Assembly (NCBI RefSeq): GCF_032163505.1
Contig: NZ_CP134147.1
Coordinates: forward strand, 338,501-402,500
Length of the DNA stretch: 64,000 bases
Direction: 5' to 3'
Source of the DNA: Streptococcus parasanguinis
Lineage (GTDB): Bacteria > Bacillota > Bacilli > Lactobacillales > Streptococcaceae
Part shown: positions 49,864 through 60,499 of the stretch, piece after piece
How positions within the stretch are numbered: position 1 is the stretch's first letter
Layout of the letters: every line of letters begins with the position of its first letter
Notes under the pieces: model-generated
Databases searched by the model: none
Seen by the model: the letters and a program-made list of their open reading frames with translations, nothing else
What the model was told of the DNA's origin: nothing
Program-made: the position numbers and the translations under genes

Positions 49864-50067
49864 CTATTTGTCGTCTTTATGAAAGATATTTTTAACGCCC
49901 TTGATAGCTCCTTCAACAGCTTCTTTTGCATCTTCAGCAACTTCTTTTGCTTTTGAAGCAACTTTTTCAGCAGTGCCTTCAGCTTCTGTTTTTGTATCAC
50001 CGGTTAATTTACCGAAGCCTTCTTTAACAGAACCCTTCACTTGGTTCAATTTTTCTTCTAATGACAT
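49864..50067 (-). CDS. CsbD-family stress protein
   Basis: 67 residues from ATG 50,067 (GGAGGTGA upstream). [20 protein letters not shown] then [11 protein letters not shown] is the CsbD start; the rest is a Lys/Ala/Glu helix. CsbD-like proteins accumulate in general stress in Gram-positive bacteria; their biochemical role is unknown. Single gene with its own strong terminator. Confidence 0.85.
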   Translation of the reverse strand: MSLEEKLNQVKGSVKEGFGKLTGDTKTEAEGTAEKVASKAKEVAEDAKEAVEGAIKGVKNIFHKDDK

Positions 50068-50316
50068 AGCGTCACCTCCGTTAAGTAAATAGTTTTTTAA
50101 TCTGAATTTAAGACAGTTCATTTAAAAAATTAAAACTATTTAGTTCAGATTAGTATAATTATATGCCCTCTGAAATGGAAAGTCAAATATCCGCTCCGGC
50201 ATTCTAATAATAGGGATGAGGTCTGAATAATGATCGACTAATAGGTCACGACTTTCAGGATTTCCAGCAAAGATAACGAAAGAAGCCAAAAACTTTTCTG
50301 TCTCCAATAAAATAAA
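50068..50316. other. Intergenic region between csbD and the rhomboid gene
   Basis: Contains divergent promoters. On the minus strand, TATAAT/TATACT-like boxes lie near 50,150-50,162. A minus-strand frame at 50,140-50,394 has a partly protein-like stretch but no ribosome site and is not called. Confidence 0.4.
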
Positions 50317-50325
50317 TGGTATAAT
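50317..50325 (+). promoter_or_regulatory. Extended -10 promoter of the rhomboid gene
   Basis: TGG-TATAAT about 50 bases before the ATG. Confidence 0.6.
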
Positions 50326-50377
50326 GGTCGTGAATGGATACATCGTAACGCTATTTTTTGAAAAAGAGAAGAGAAAC

Positions 50378-50968
50378 ATGAAAAGAATCCTCACAACCTA
50401 CCCTATTATCAGCACTTTAGCTCTAATCTGTTTGTTGCTTGGTCTATTGACTTCCTTTAATGGGGATGCTATGTATGACCTATTGGCCTTTCATTCGAAG
50501 CCGGTCTATGGTTGGCAATATGTCAGTGGGACCCTGATGCACGGTAGTAAAGGCGCACCTATCTGGTTTTTATGGGTCCATTTGTTGTTAAATGGACTCA
50601 TGATCCTTCCTTTCGGAGGACTGCTAGAAAGAAAAAGAGGCTCCAGACAAGTCTTGATTGTTTTTGTGACGGCGACAGTCCTTTCTTCCATCGTTTTTCA
50701 CCTCTTAACCCAGGGGCAAGACATTCAGGCAACAGGGATCTCTGCTGTAGGATACGCCTTTGTAACCGGAGGGATTATGCTCCTGCCAAACGTGTGGAAA
50801 GAATTTTCACGCACCGTAAAACTGTTTTATCTATTCTTAATTTTTCTATCTGGCCTCATGCTCTTACCAGCAATCACCGGATGGATCTCAACACTATTGC
50901 ATCTTTCAGGGATTGTGAGTTATCTATTGGTCTTTATCGGAAGTAAAGTCTTGAAGGGGAGAAGCTAA
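50378..50968 (+). CDS. Rhomboid-family intramembrane protease-like protein
   Basis: 196 residues from ATG 50,378 (AGAAGAGA upstream). About six hydrophobic segments. WQYVSGTLMHGS near 45-56, WVHLLLNGLMILPFGGLLER near 66-85, TGISAVGYAFVTGG near 117-130 with Ser in GxSx-like GISA, and a late HLSGIVSYL with His, follow the rhomboid order of L1 loop, N-H region, catalytic Ser and catalytic His. It may cleave membrane proteins within the bilayer. Degenerate, inactive members exist, so activity is uncertain. Confidence 0.65.
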   Translation: MKRILTTYPIISTLALICLLLGLLTSFNGDAMYDLLAFHSKPVYGWQYVSGTLMHGSKGAPIWFLWVHLLLNGLMILPFGGLLERKRGSRQVLIVFVTATVLSSIVFHLLTQGQDIQATGISAVGYAFVTGGIMLLPNVWKEFSRTVKLFYLFLIFLSGLMLLPAITGWISTLLHLSGIVSYLLVFIGSKVLKGRS

Positions 50969-51056
50969 CCATTAAGACGGCTACTTAGTGAGGTTTTCAT
51001 CGTACTTCCTTGACTCTTCTTCTACCGGGCCGTATAATATTCTATATCAATGAAGA

Positions 51057-51095
51057 AATCACCTTTTGTCATTGTGCAAAGGGTGATTTTATAAC
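51057..51095 (+). terminator. Hairpin upstream of the VanZ gene
   Basis: AAATCACCTTT and AAAGGGTGATTTT form a stem before the VanZ ribosome site; a possible terminator of the rhomboid gene or an attenuator. Confidence 0.5.
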
Positions 51096-51111
51096 GAAAA
51101 AAGGAGACACA

Positions 51112-52233
51112 ATGGGGTATATCTCTACTATTAAAACGGCTGTTCAGCTCTTTCCTTTCCTGGCATTTTTGCTGACCTTGCCCTACATGATTTTGAATTA
51201 TCGAAAATATGGTTCGGTCAATAAATTGCGGGTGCTGATTTTCTATTCTTTTATGCTTTACTTGATGACGGTCTATCTCTTGGTGATCTTGCCTCTGCCA
51301 GATCCAAGTAAGATTCATACTAGCTACTCGGAAATGGTCAATCTCCATCCCTTTGCTTTTGTGGTGGATTTTTTCAAGGAGAGCCCCTTTGATTTAGCGC
51401 AGACTGGTACTTGGATTCAAGCCCTTAAGCATCCAACTTTTTATGTGCCTGCCTTTAATGTCCTGATGTTGATTCCTTTTGGGATGTATCTGCGCTATTA
51501 TTTTAAGTGTGGTTTTAAGAAAACGATTCTTCTGACAGCCCTCTTTAGTCTCTTTTTGGAGCTGACCCAGTTATCAGGTCTCTATTTTCTGTATCCGGGT
51601 CCTTACCGCCTAGCAGATGTCGATGATATTATTCAAAATACTACCGGTGGTGGAGTGGGCTATTTGCTCGGTTGGTTCCTGGTTTGGTTATTGCCAACAC
51701 GAGACGAAATTGACGAACATTCTTTCCGAGTAGGGACCAGAGTATCTGGTTTTCGGATGGGTCTTGCCTTCTTGATCGACTTTGTGATGCTATCCTTGCT
51801 TTACGAGGTAATCGAGCGTTTGGAGACGATTCCTTATGTAGCGGTTTTGGCTGTTTATTTTGGTTTGATTCCCTTGTGGCGGGGCAAAACCTTGGGAATG
51901 GCTTTATTGAAATTCCGCTTGCATTTTGACAAGCAAAAATGGCTTCGCACCATCTGGCGGGGAATCCTAGTAGTAGGTTATTTCTATCTGATTCCTCAAG
52001 GGTTGTTCTATTTGATTTCGCTCTTGAATAGCGACTTGACGGACAATTCCCTCTTAACCCTGTCCATGATTTTATTGCTCTTCTTTATGCTTTTATTGTA
52101 CCTGATTCTCACTCTTGCCATCGTCTTACTCAATCGTCGCTTTCCCTTTGACCGTCTAGCTGGGGCTGAGTATGAGAGTACGGTGCGCGTGAAGAAAGAG
52201 CTCTTAAAGGATGAAACTGAATCATCAAAATAG
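51112..52233 (+). CDS. VanZ-RDD two-domain membrane protein
   Basis: 373 residues from ATG 51,112 (AAAGGAGA upstream). The first half is a VanZ domain: NLHPFAFVVDF near 80-90, FNVLMLIPFGMYLRY and the late FLELTQLSGLYFLYPG with RLADVDDIIQNTTGGGVGYL, the VanZ signature. The second half, from about 208, is an RDD domain (SGFRMGLAFLIDFVMLSLLY, later GKTLGMALLKFRL). VanZ homologues are linked to low-level glycopeptide tolerance and lipid-linked metabolism; the exact role is unknown. A repeat element follows its stop. Confidence 0.85.
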   Translation: MGYISTIKTAVQLFPFLAFLLTLPYMILNYRKYGSVNKLRVLIFYSFMLYLMTVYLLVILPLPDPSKIHTSYSEMVNLHPFAFVVDFFKESPFDLAQTGTWIQALKHPTFYVPAFNVLMLIPFGMYLRYYFKCGFKKTILLTALFSLFLELTQLSGLYFLYPGPYRLADVDDIIQNTTGGGVGYLLGWFLVWLLPTRDEIDEHSFRVGTRVSGFRMGLAFLIDFVMLSLLYEVIERLETIPYVAVLAVYFGLIPLWRGKTLGMALLKFRLHFDKQKWLRTIWRGILVVGYFYLIPQGLFYLISLLNSDLTDNSLLTLSMILLLFFMLLLYLILTLAIVLLNRRFPFDRLAGAEYESTVRVKKELLKDETESSK

Positions 52234-52234
52234 A

Positions 52235-52420
52235 GAGAGTGGGACAGAAATCGGTAATTCGTTAGAATTTGATTTCGTCGTCTCACCTCCGCACAGTTGA
52301 GTAGGGCTGTAAAAGCTGATGAAATCAGCGTAGTAGAGCCCACTCAACCACTGCGTCTTGCTCGACAATCCAAAAACAATTGAGAGGCTAGGACTTTTGT
52401 CCCAGCCTCTTTATTTTTTT
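52235..52420. repeat. Foldable streptococcal intergenic repeat ending in a terminator
   Basis: GAGAGAGTGGGACAGAAATC at the left pairs with GACTTTTGTCCCAGCCTC at the right. Inside lie GGTAATTCGTTAG, a segment with AGTTGAGTAGGGCT against AGCCCACTCAAC, and GCTGATGAAATCAGC. The right end, GAGGCTAGGAC-TTTT-GTCCCAGCCTC with T run (52,384-52,413), is a terminator. I recall near-identical copies after many genes in mitis-group streptococci. Function unknown beyond termination. Confidence 0.65.
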
Positions 52421-52516
52421 ATACACATAAAAATATACGAACGTTCCCAGTTGAGAAGGGCGATTTTAAGGGGATTGTGCTACAATGGAAGCAAATAGAT
52501 AGAATGGAGCAGTGAA

Positions 52517-52783
52517 ATGAAAGCAATTATTACAGTCGTTGGTAAAGACCAAAAAGGAATCGTAGCGGGTGTTGCAACGAAAGTAGCAGAATTAGGACTC
52601 AATATCGATGATATCTCTCAAACTGTATTGGATGAATACTTTACCATGATGGCGGTCGTATCGTCAGATGAGAAAAAAGATTTCACACAGCTTCGTTCAG
52701 AGTTGGAAGAATTCGGTCAGTCTCTGCATGTGAAAATCAATATCCAAAGCGCAGCGATTTTTGATGCTATGCACAATTTGTAA
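52517..52783 (+). CDS. ACT-domain protein (UPF0237)
   Basis: 88 residues: MKAIITVVGKDQKGIVAGVA then ELGLNIDDISQTVLDEYFTM is a single ACT domain of the GcvR/UPF0237 type, which bind small ligands, usually amino acids, and act as regulatory modules. It sits 18 bases before the PFL-family gene; this pair is strongly conserved in Firmicutes, so the two probably act together. SD GGAG. Confidence 0.85.
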   Translation: MKAIITVVGKDQKGIVAGVATKVAELGLNIDDISQTVLDEYFTMMAVVSSDEKKDFTQLRSELEEFGQSLHVKINIQSAAIFDAMHNL

Positions 52784-52801
52784 GATAGGGGTTGAGAATT
52801 T

Positions 52802-54139
52802 ATGGACATTAGACAGGTAACAGAAACCATTGCCATGATTGAGGAGCAGAACTTCGATGTTCGGACCATCACCATGGGGATCTCCCTTCTAGATTGTATC
52901 GATCCAGATATCGAAAAGGCGGCAGAAAAAGTCTACAATAAGATTGTGACAAAGGCCAAGGACTTAGTGGCTGTTGGGGATGAGATTGCGGCAGAACTTG
53001 GCATTCCAATTGTGAATAAACGGGTTTCAGTCACTCCAATTTCCATTATTGGGGCAGCAACCAATGCGACAGATTATGTACCCTTTGCCAAGGCACTAGA
53101 TCGTGCGGCCAAAGAAGTTGGGGTCAACTTTATCGGTGGTTTCTCAGCCCTTGTTCAAAAAGGCTACCAAAAAGGGGATGAAATCCTCATTAATTCCATT
53201 CCTCGCGCCCTTGCAGAGACGGATTTTGTCTGCTCTTCAGTCAATATTGGATCGACCAAGACGGGGATCAATATGACAGCTGTCCGAGATATGGGCCGTA
53301 TCATTAAAGAAGCATCCCAAGCAGATCCAATGGGGCCTGGTAAGCTCGTAGTTTTTGCCAATGCAGTAGAAGATAATCCTTTTATGGCGGGTGCCTTCCA
53401 CGGTGTCGGTGAAGCGGATGTTGTCATCAACGTTGGGGTTTCAGGACCTGGTGTCGTCCAAAGGGCGATCGAAAAAGTTCCAGGAGCTAGCTTTGATGTA
53501 TTGGCTGAAACAGTCAAGAAGACAGCTTTCAAGATTACCCGTGTCGGTCAATTAGTCGGTCAAATGGCTAGTGAACGCCTAGGAGTAGAGTTTGGAATTG
53601 TCGACTTGTCTCTCGCACCAACACCAGCTGTTGGGGACTCGGTTGCCCGTGTCCTTGAAGCCATGGGGCTTGAAGTGGTAGGAACCCACGGAACTACCGC
53701 AGCGCTGGCTCTGCTCAATGACCAAGTGAAAAAAGGTGGCATCATGGCTTGTAACCAAGTCGGTGGGTTGTCAGGTGCCTTCATTCCGGTCTCAGAAGAT
53801 GAAGGGATGATTGCGGCGGTCCAATCAGGTCATATCAACCTGGAAAAATTGGAAGCCATGACAGCCATCTGTTCCGTCGGTCTAGATATGATTGCCATCC
53901 CAGCAGATACTCCAGATACAACCATTGCGGCCATGATTGCCGACGAAGCAGCTATCGGGGTGATCAACCAAAAGACAACAGCCGTTCGGATCATTCCTTA
54001 TGGTAAGGAAGGCGATATGTTAGAGCTCGGTGGACTTCTTGGGTCTGCTCCGGTAATGAAGGTCAACAAAGCTTCTTCAGCTGATTTCATTGCCCGTGGT
54101 GGCCAAATTCCAGCTCCGGTTCATAGCTTTAAAAACTAA
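52802..54139 (+). CDS. PFL-family protein (UPF0210)
   Basis: 445 residues of the UPF0210/DUF711 family, distantly related to pyruvate formate-lyase in fold. Conserved stretches: [13 protein letters not shown] near 19, [16 protein letters not shown] near 210, [20 protein letters not shown] near 266 and [20 protein letters not shown] near 360. The reaction is unknown. Paired with the ACT protein. SD AGGGG. Confidence 0.82.
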   Translation: MDIRQVTETIAMIEEQNFDVRTITMGISLLDCIDPDIEKAAEKVYNKIVTKAKDLVAVGDEIAAELGIPIVNKRVSVTPISIIGAATNATDYVPFAKALDRAAKEVGVNFIGGFSALVQKGYQKGDEILINSIPRALAETDFVCSSVNIGSTKTGINMTAVRDMGRIIKEASQADPMGPGKLVVFANAVEDNPFMAGAFHGVGEADVVINVGVSGPGVVQRAIEKVPGASFDVLAETVKKTAFKITRVGQLVGQMASERLGVEFGIVDLSLAPTPAVGDSVARVLEAMGLEVVGTHGTTAALALLNDQVKKGGIMACNQVGGLSGAFIPVSEDEGMIAAVQSGHINLEKLEAMTAICSVGLDMIAIPADTPDTTIAAMIADEAAIGVINQKTTAVRIIPYGKEGDMLELGGLLGSAPVMKVNKASSADFIARGGQIPAPVHSFKN

Positions 54140-54168
54140 GAGAAATCTAGTATAATAGTAGAAAATAG

Positions 54169-54203
54169 AAAAGTCTGTGATGATGAAACTCCAGACTTTT
54201 TTC
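54169..54203 (+). terminator. Terminator after the PFL-family gene
   Basis: AAAGTCTG pairs with CAGACTTT around a 16-base loop, followed by TTTT. A TATAAT (54,151-54,156) just before it would make it a leader hairpin for the next gene. Confidence 0.65.
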
Positions 54204-54220
54204 TTGAAAAAGGAGACAAG

Positions 54221-54910
54221 ATGGCTAAAACAAGATTATTTGTGATTCGTCATGGGAGAACCATGTTTAATACCATTGGCCGTGCTCAAGGCTGGTCCGA
54301 TACACCCTTGACAGCAGAAGGAGAACGAGGGATTCAAGCTCTAGGAATCGGCTTGCGTGAGTCCGGTTTGGAGTTTACTCGAGCTTATTCCAGCGATTCA
54401 GGCCGTGCCATTCAGACCATGGGGATCATTCTTGATGAATTGGGCTTGAAAGACCAGATCCCTTATCGCTTTGACAAACGGATCCGCGAGTGGTGTTTTG
54501 GTAGCTTTGATGGGGCCTACGGTGGGGAGCTCTTTCATGGTGTCGTGCCGCGCGTGCTAGATGTAGAAGACTATAAGACTTTGACCTTGGAAGACTTGGC
54601 CAATGGCATCTGCCAAGTGGACACAGCGAATTGGGCTGAACCTTGGGAGGTTTTGAAAGGCCGAATCTTAGAAGGTTTTGAAGCTATTGCCAAAGAAGTA
54701 GAAGAAAATGGAGGAGGCAATGCCTTGGTGGTCAGCCATAGTTGGACCATTCAGACCTTGGTCTGCCTAATTGAAGGAAAACCAAATCTCAATCTGCCTC
54801 TTTCAAATGGTAGTGTTACTCTTGTAGAATATGAAGATGGAAAATTGACGGTTAAGGGGATTGGAGATAGCAGTTACCGTGAGGTCGGTGAAAGCTTGCA
54901 AGAATCCTAG
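54221..54910 (+). CDS. Histidine phosphatase (phosphoglycerate-mutase-like), first paralogue
   Basis: 229 residues. RHGRTMFN near 10-17 holds the catalytic His of the family (RHG), YSSDSGRAIQT near 60 the second phosphate-binding Arg, EWCFGSFDGAYGGE the acid, and VVSHSWTI the second His. No signal peptide. It may dephosphorylate sugar phosphates or similar small metabolites rather than act as a true mutase. A second copy follows at 55,034, with most residues conserved. SD AAGGAG. Confidence 0.85.
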   Translation: MAKTRLFVIRHGRTMFNTIGRAQGWSDTPLTAEGERGIQALGIGLRESGLEFTRAYSSDSGRAIQTMGIILDELGLKDQIPYRFDKRIREWCFGSFDGAYGGELFHGVVPRVLDVEDYKTLTLEDLANGICQVDTANWAEPWEVLKGRILEGFEAIAKEVEENGGGNALVVSHSWTIQTLVCLIEGKPNLNLPLSNGSVTLVEYEDGKLTVKGIGDSSYREVGESLQES

Positions 54911-54918
54911 TCCATAAT

Positions 54919-54956
54919 GAAAGGCTGACCCTTTGGTCATGGCCTTTTCTTTTTCT
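54919..54956 (+). terminator. Terminator between the two phosphatase genes
   Basis: AAAGGC-GACC pairs with GGTC-GGCCTTTT, followed by CTTTTT. Confidence 0.75.
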
Positions 54957-55033
54957 CAAAACTTGTAAGAGCTTTCCTACTTTCTTTTTGCAAAAAATGA
55001 TATAATGAAAGAGATACATACGGAGGTAATACA

Positions 55034-55735
55034 ATGACAAAAACCAGATTATATATTGCTCGTCATGGAAAAACCATGTTTAATACCATTGGGCGGGCAC
55101 AGGGCTGGTCAGACACTCCGCTGACAGAAGCAGGAGAGCGTGGGATTCGAGAATTAGGACTTGGTCTCAAGGAAGCTGGGCTTTCTTTTGAAGAGGCTGT
55201 TTCGAGTGATTCTGGACGCACCATTCAAACCATGGGAATTATTCTTCAAGAACTCGGTCTGACAGGGAAAATCCCTTATCGTTATGACAAACGGATCCGC
55301 GAGTGGTGTTTTGGTAGTTTTGACGGTGCTTATGATGGCGATCTCTTCATGGGAGTTTTACCCCGTGTCTTTAAGGTCGATGATTTCCATCAGTTGAGCC
55401 TGATGGAGTTAGCAGAAGGGATCGTCGAAGTGGATACCACTGGTTGGGCTGAATCCTGGGGAACCTTGAGTAGTCGGATCAAAGAAGGATTTGAGGCTAT
55501 CGCAAAAGAGGTAGAAGCAGCTGGCGGTGGCAATGCTATTGTGGTTAGCCATGGTATGACCATTACGACCTTGATTTATCTCATTGATCCAAAAGCGGTC
55601 GAAGAATTGGTCTTGGACAACGGAAGCGTGACGGTTTTGGCCTATGAAGATGGTGCCTTTCATATTGAAAAGATTGGGGATCTGTCCTATCGTAAGGTTG
55701 GAGCAAAACTTCTAGAGGGTGGCCATGACGAATAA
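55034..55735 (+). CDS. Histidine phosphatase (phosphoglycerate-mutase-like), second paralogue
   Basis: 233 residues with RHGKTMFNTIGRAQGWSDTP near the start (catalytic His), SSDSGRTIQTMG, REWCFGSFDGAYDGD and VVSHGMTITTL (second His). It is clearly a tandem duplicate of the gene before it, with its own promoter and terminator in between. It differs in having the usual SHG where the first copy has SHS. It overlaps the carboxypeptidase gene by 11 bases. Confidence 0.87.
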   Translation: MTKTRLYIARHGKTMFNTIGRAQGWSDTPLTEAGERGIRELGLGLKEAGLSFEEAVSSDSGRTIQTMGIILQELGLTGKIPYRYDKRIREWCFGSFDGAYDGDLFMGVLPRVFKVDDFHQLSLMELAEGIVEVDTTGWAESWGTLSSRIKEGFEAIAKEVEAAGGGNAIVVSHGMTITTLIYLIDPKAVEELVLDNGSVTVLAYEDGAFHIEKIGDLSYRKVGAKLLEGGHDE

Positions 55736-56498
55736 GTATAGACGCGCAAGAAAAAAACGTAAGAAATGGTGGCCTTACCTATTGAGTTTCTTTCTTCTTG
55801 TGGTCCTTGGATCAGGAATTGGTGTTTACTTAGCGAAGCCAAGCTTGTTTTCAGGGCTTCAGTTTTGGAAGGCTAAAAAAACAGCTGTAACGACTCCCTC
55901 TTCTTCTAAGAAAAAGGAAGAAAAATCAGATTTACCAGCCGTTTCGACCAAAGACTGGCAGTTGATCTTGGTCAATCGTGACAATGTGAAGCCTGAGCTG
56001 AACCCACAATTAACAGATGTGGATGCTATCAAAGTGGATAGTCGGATTGTAGAACCGACTCGTCAATTTTTAGAAGCGGCTCGAAAAATTGCCCCAGAAG
56101 AAACCTTGATATCAGGCTATCGAAGTGTGGCCGAGCAAACAGAGCTCTATAATGAGCGTGTTGCGCAACTAGAGGCTAGCGGCCTTTCGCACGAAGAAGC
56201 TGAAAAGCAGGTGCAGACTCAGGTACAGGTCCCTGGTGCTAGTGAACACCAGACGGGGCTTGCGATTGATATGAGTGTCGAAGCTGGTCAAAGTGATGAG
56301 TTGGGCATGCAGCTGGCTGCCATCGCACCGCAATATGGCTTTGTCCTTCGCTACCCAGATGGGAAGAGCAACATCACGGGGGTGAAATTTGAGAATTGGC
56401 ATTTCCGTTATGTTGGCGTAGAAAATGCCCAGTATATGGCCAAGCATCAGCTAGTATTGGAAGAATATATTCAACTATTGAAAAAGGCTGGAAAATAG
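55725..56498 (+). CDS. Membrane-anchored LD-/DD-carboxypeptidase (VanY/LdcB type)
   Basis: 257 residues from ATG 55,725 (GAGGG upstream), inside the end of the phosphatase gene. A basic start and one membrane segment (WWPYLLSFFLLVVLGSGIGV) anchor the protein outside; a Ser/Lys linker follows. The VanY domain has LISGYRSVAEQTELYNERVA, the zinc motif GASEHQTGLAIDMS (His and Asp) and ENWHFRYVG (third ligand). It trims stem peptides of peptidoglycan; pneumococcal LdcB/DacB is the closest characterised relative, making LD-carboxypeptidase activity the best guess. Confidence 0.85.
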   Translation: MTNKYRRARKKRKKWWPYLLSFFLLVVLGSGIGVYLAKPSLFSGLQFWKAKKTAVTTPSSSKKKEEKSDLPAVSTKDWQLILVNRDNVKPELNPQLTDVDAIKVDSRIVEPTRQFLEAARKIAPEETLISGYRSVAEQTELYNERVAQLEASGLSHEEAEKQVQTQVQVPGASEHQTGLAIDMSVEAGQSDELGMQLAAIAPQYGFVLRYPDGKSNITGVKFENWHFRYVGVENAQYMAKHQLVLEEYIQLLKKAGK

Positions 56499-56534
56499 GA
56501 GGGGATTCACTTCTCTAGGTCTTAAGAATGATTT

Positions 56535-56561
56535 TTAGCACTCTTGAAAAAAGAGTGCTAA
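56535..56561 (+). promoter_or_regulatory. CIRCE element 1 (HrcA operator)
   Basis: TTAGCACTC-N9-GAGTGCTAA, a perfect CIRCE, upstream of the hrcA promoter. Confidence 0.95.
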
Positions 56562-56578
56562 TTTTTTGGATTTTTCTC

Positions 56579-56606
56579 TTGACTTTCTTTTGGATGGGTG
56601 TATAAT
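56579..56606 (+). promoter_or_regulatory. Promoter of hrcA-grpE-dnaK
   Basis: TTGACT (56,579-56,584) and TATAAT (56,601-56,606), 16-base spacer, lying between the two CIRCE copies. Confidence 0.85.
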
Positions 56607-56617
56607 AGAATCATGGT

Positions 56618-56644
56618 TTAGCACTTAAGTGTTTAGAGTGCTAA
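56618..56644 (+). promoter_or_regulatory. CIRCE element 2 (HrcA operator)
   Basis: TTAGCACTT-N9-GAGTGCTAA, one mismatch from the consensus, at the transcription start. Confidence 0.92.
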
Positions 56645-56666
56645 AAAATGAAAGAGAGGTGAGGTC

Positions 56667-57701
56667 ATGGTTACAGAACGTCAAAATGAGATTCTCAATC
56701 TTGTTGTCGATATCTTTACCAAGACCCACGAACCAGTCGGTTCAAAAGCGCTACAAGATGTGATTCAATCCAGTAGCGCGACCATTCGAAACGACATGGC
56801 TGCCCTCGAAAAACAAGGCTTACTAGAAAAGGCCCACACTTCGAGTGGCCGAATGCCTAGTCGAGCTGGTTTTCAATATTTTGTTCAGAACTCGCTTGAT
56901 CTAGAGTTAATTGATGAGCAAGATGTCTACCAGGTGGTGAAAGCCTTTGATTTCGAAGCCTTTAAGTTAGACGATATCTTGGATGCTACAGCTAAGTTAC
57001 TAGCCCAGATGACGGGTTACACCGCAGTGATTCAGGATGTTGAACCGACACGTCAGCGCTTGACCGGTTTTGAGATTGTTCCATTATCCAACCACGATGC
57101 CTTAGCGGTTCTGACCTTGGATGAATCAAAGCCTGTTACCGTCCAGTTTGCCATTCCAAAGAATTTCTTAACCAGTGACTTGGAAATCTTCCATCAGCTG
57201 GTTCAAGAGCGTTTCATTGGAAATACAGTCTTGGATATTCACTACCGCCTGCGGACAGAGATTCCACAGATTGTACAGCGCTATTTCAAGACGACAGACA
57301 ATGTGCTGGATCTCTTTGATTACGTCTTCTCGCAACTGTTTCAAGAACTGGTTTTTGTAGAAGGAAAGGTTTCATCATTAACCTACGCCGATCTTCAGAC
57401 CTATCAGTTCTTAGATTATCCCCAACACGTAGCCTTGGAGTTACGAGGGGGAATGCCAGAAGACCAAATGACCCAGATCCTGGTTGCAGAATCCCAAGAA
57501 AAGGCCTTGAAAAATGTGACGGTGATTAGTCACAAGTTCCTAGTGCCTTATCGTGGGATGGCCCTCATGCATGTGATCGGTCCCGTAGAGATGGATTACA
57601 GGCGTGTGATTAGCCTGGTCAATGTCATCGGACGGGTACTGGTTATGAAGTTGACGGACTACTACCGTTACCTCAACAGCAACCATTATGAAGTAAATTA
57701 A
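56667..57701 (+). CDS. hrcA: Heat-inducible transcription repressor HrcA
   Basis: 344 residues. The N-terminal winged helix ([20 protein letters not shown], then [20 protein letters not shown]) binds [19 protein letters not shown] follows, then a GAF-like dimer domain and the conserved end [17 protein letters not shown]. It represses its own operon; activity depends on GroE chaperonin in related bacteria. Two CIRCE sites flank the promoter, giving tight control. It is followed by grpE. Confidence 0.96.
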   Translation: MVTERQNEILNLVVDIFTKTHEPVGSKALQDVIQSSSATIRNDMAALEKQGLLEKAHTSSGRMPSRAGFQYFVQNSLDLELIDEQDVYQVVKAFDFEAFKLDDILDATAKLLAQMTGYTAVIQDVEPTRQRLTGFEIVPLSNHDALAVLTLDESKPVTVQFAIPKNFLTSDLEIFHQLVQERFIGNTVLDIHYRLRTEIPQIVQRYFKTTDNVLDLFDYVFSQLFQELVFVEGKVSSLTYADLQTYQFLDYPQHVALELRGGMPEDQMTQILVAESQEKALKNVTVISHKFLVPYRGMALMHVIGPVEMDYRRVISLVNVIGRVLVMKLTDYYRYLNSNHYEVN

Positions 57702-57725
57702 GATCAAATGAAAGGGGTGTATGCC

Positions 57726-58247
57726 TTGACAGAAGATATCAAAAAAGAAGACGTGAAAGAAGAAGTTGACCAAACAACTGAAGAAGTTGTAGAGGAAAGT
57801 AACCAACCTTCTGAGTTAGAAGAAGCACAAGCGCGTGCCGAGGAATTTGAAAACAAATACCTTCGTGCTCATGCAGAAATGCAAAACATTCAGCGCCGTG
57901 CCAATGAAGAACGTCAGCAATTACAAAAATACCGTAGCCAAGATTTGGCAAAAGCGATCTTACCATCACTGGACAACCTCGAACGCGCCCTTGCCGTAGA
58001 AGGATTGACAGATGATGTGAAGAAGGGCTTGGAAATGGTCCAAGAAAGTTTGGTACATGCTCTGAAAGAAGAAGGAATTGAAGAAATTCCAGCGGACGGA
58101 GCCTTTGACCATAACTACCACATGGCCATCCAAACCTTACCTGCAGATGACGAACATCCAGCAGACACTATCGCACAAGTCTTCCAAAAAGGCTACAAAC
58201 TCCATGACCGCATCCTACGCCCAGCCATGGTAGTGGTTTATAACTAG
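57726..58247 (+). CDS. grpE: Nucleotide exchange factor GrpE
   Basis: 173 residues from TTG 57,726, chosen because AAAGGGGTG lies just upstream and because the product then begins MTEDIKKED, like other streptococcal GrpE proteins; the ATG at 57,708 lacks a ribosome site. An acidic N-terminus, a long coiled coil ([20 protein letters not shown]) and the C-terminal beta domain ([20 protein letters not shown]). It releases ADP from DnaK. Confidence 0.92.
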   Translation: MTEDIKKEDVKEEVDQTTEEVVEESNQPSELEEAQARAEEFENKYLRAHAEMQNIQRRANEERQQLQKYRSQDLAKAILPSLDNLERALAVEGLTDDVKKGLEMVQESLVHALKEEGIEEIPADGAFDHNYHMAIQTLPADDEHPADTIAQVFQKGYKLHDRILRPAMVVVYN

Positions 58248-58291
58248 GCTGCCTTGTCCGAAACGACACTAAACTATGAAAGAAAGATAAA

Positions 58292-58452
58292 ACGCAAGCC
58301 GGAGGCTTGCAAGGAAGATATTTCCCGCCGTGGTGAAAGTTTCAGTAGCTTGTGCTACTGAAACAGGGGATTTTTGAGACAGTAGGCTCAAAAATAAGTG
58401 ATGAAATCCCGAAGGGAGTTGCTCACGTCCCCACCACTTAAGGGAAATATCA
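58292..58452. other. Multi-hairpin structured intergenic element, copy B, in the grpE-dnaK gap
   Basis: First a separate hairpin GCAAGCC-GGA-GGCTTGC (58,294-58,310). Then an outer helix GATATTTCCC (58,317) with GGGAAATATC (58,442) and GTGGTG (58,330) with CACCAC (58,432), enclosing GTTTCAGTAGC/GCTACTGAAAC, ATTTTTGAG/CTCAAAAAT with AGG in the loop, and TCCC-GAA-GGGA, then GCTCACGTCC. Same plan and unpaired words as the element at 7,077-7,212. Here it lies in the transcript just before the dnaK ribosome site. Confidence 0.65.
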
Positions 58453-58472
58453 AAAAAGGAAGAAAAACTTAA

Positions 58473-60308
<1,836 letters not shown>

Positions 60309-60327
60309 GATGCAAAGCCCGTTAAAA

Positions 60328-60402
60328 CCTCACAGTGAAAATAGGAAATCTGACGCAGGAACTTTAGTTTCTAGGAAGATTTATCTTTTTCACCAAGAGG
60401 TT
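60328..60402 (+). other. Long imperfect hairpin downstream of dnaK
   Basis: ACCTC-GTGAAAA pairs with TTTTCAC-GAGGT, inside which AAATCT pairs with AGATTT and GAAACT-like strands meet. It lies between the dnaK stop and the terminator at 60,449, perhaps an mRNA stability element. Confidence 0.45.
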
Positions 60403-60448
60403 AGGGCGTGCTCAATTCAGCTTAACAACTAAATGATAAAAAGAAATC

Positions 60449-60476
60449 CAGAGGTTGCAACCCAGCCTCTGTTTTT
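60449..60476 (+). terminator. Terminator of the hrcA-grpE-dnaK transcript
   Basis: CAGAGGTTG and CAGCCTCTG pair around CAACC, followed by TTTTT. Confidence 0.85.
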
Positions 60477-60499
60477 CGGTAAAATAGAGGATGTTGCCT

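Noticed and set aside
50140-50394. Minus-strand 84-codon frame with a partly protein-like stretch (LVDHYSDLIPIIRMPERIFD)
   Set aside because: It overlaps the rhomboid promoter and start and has no ribosome site or recognised family. It might be a gene remnant but could not be supported.
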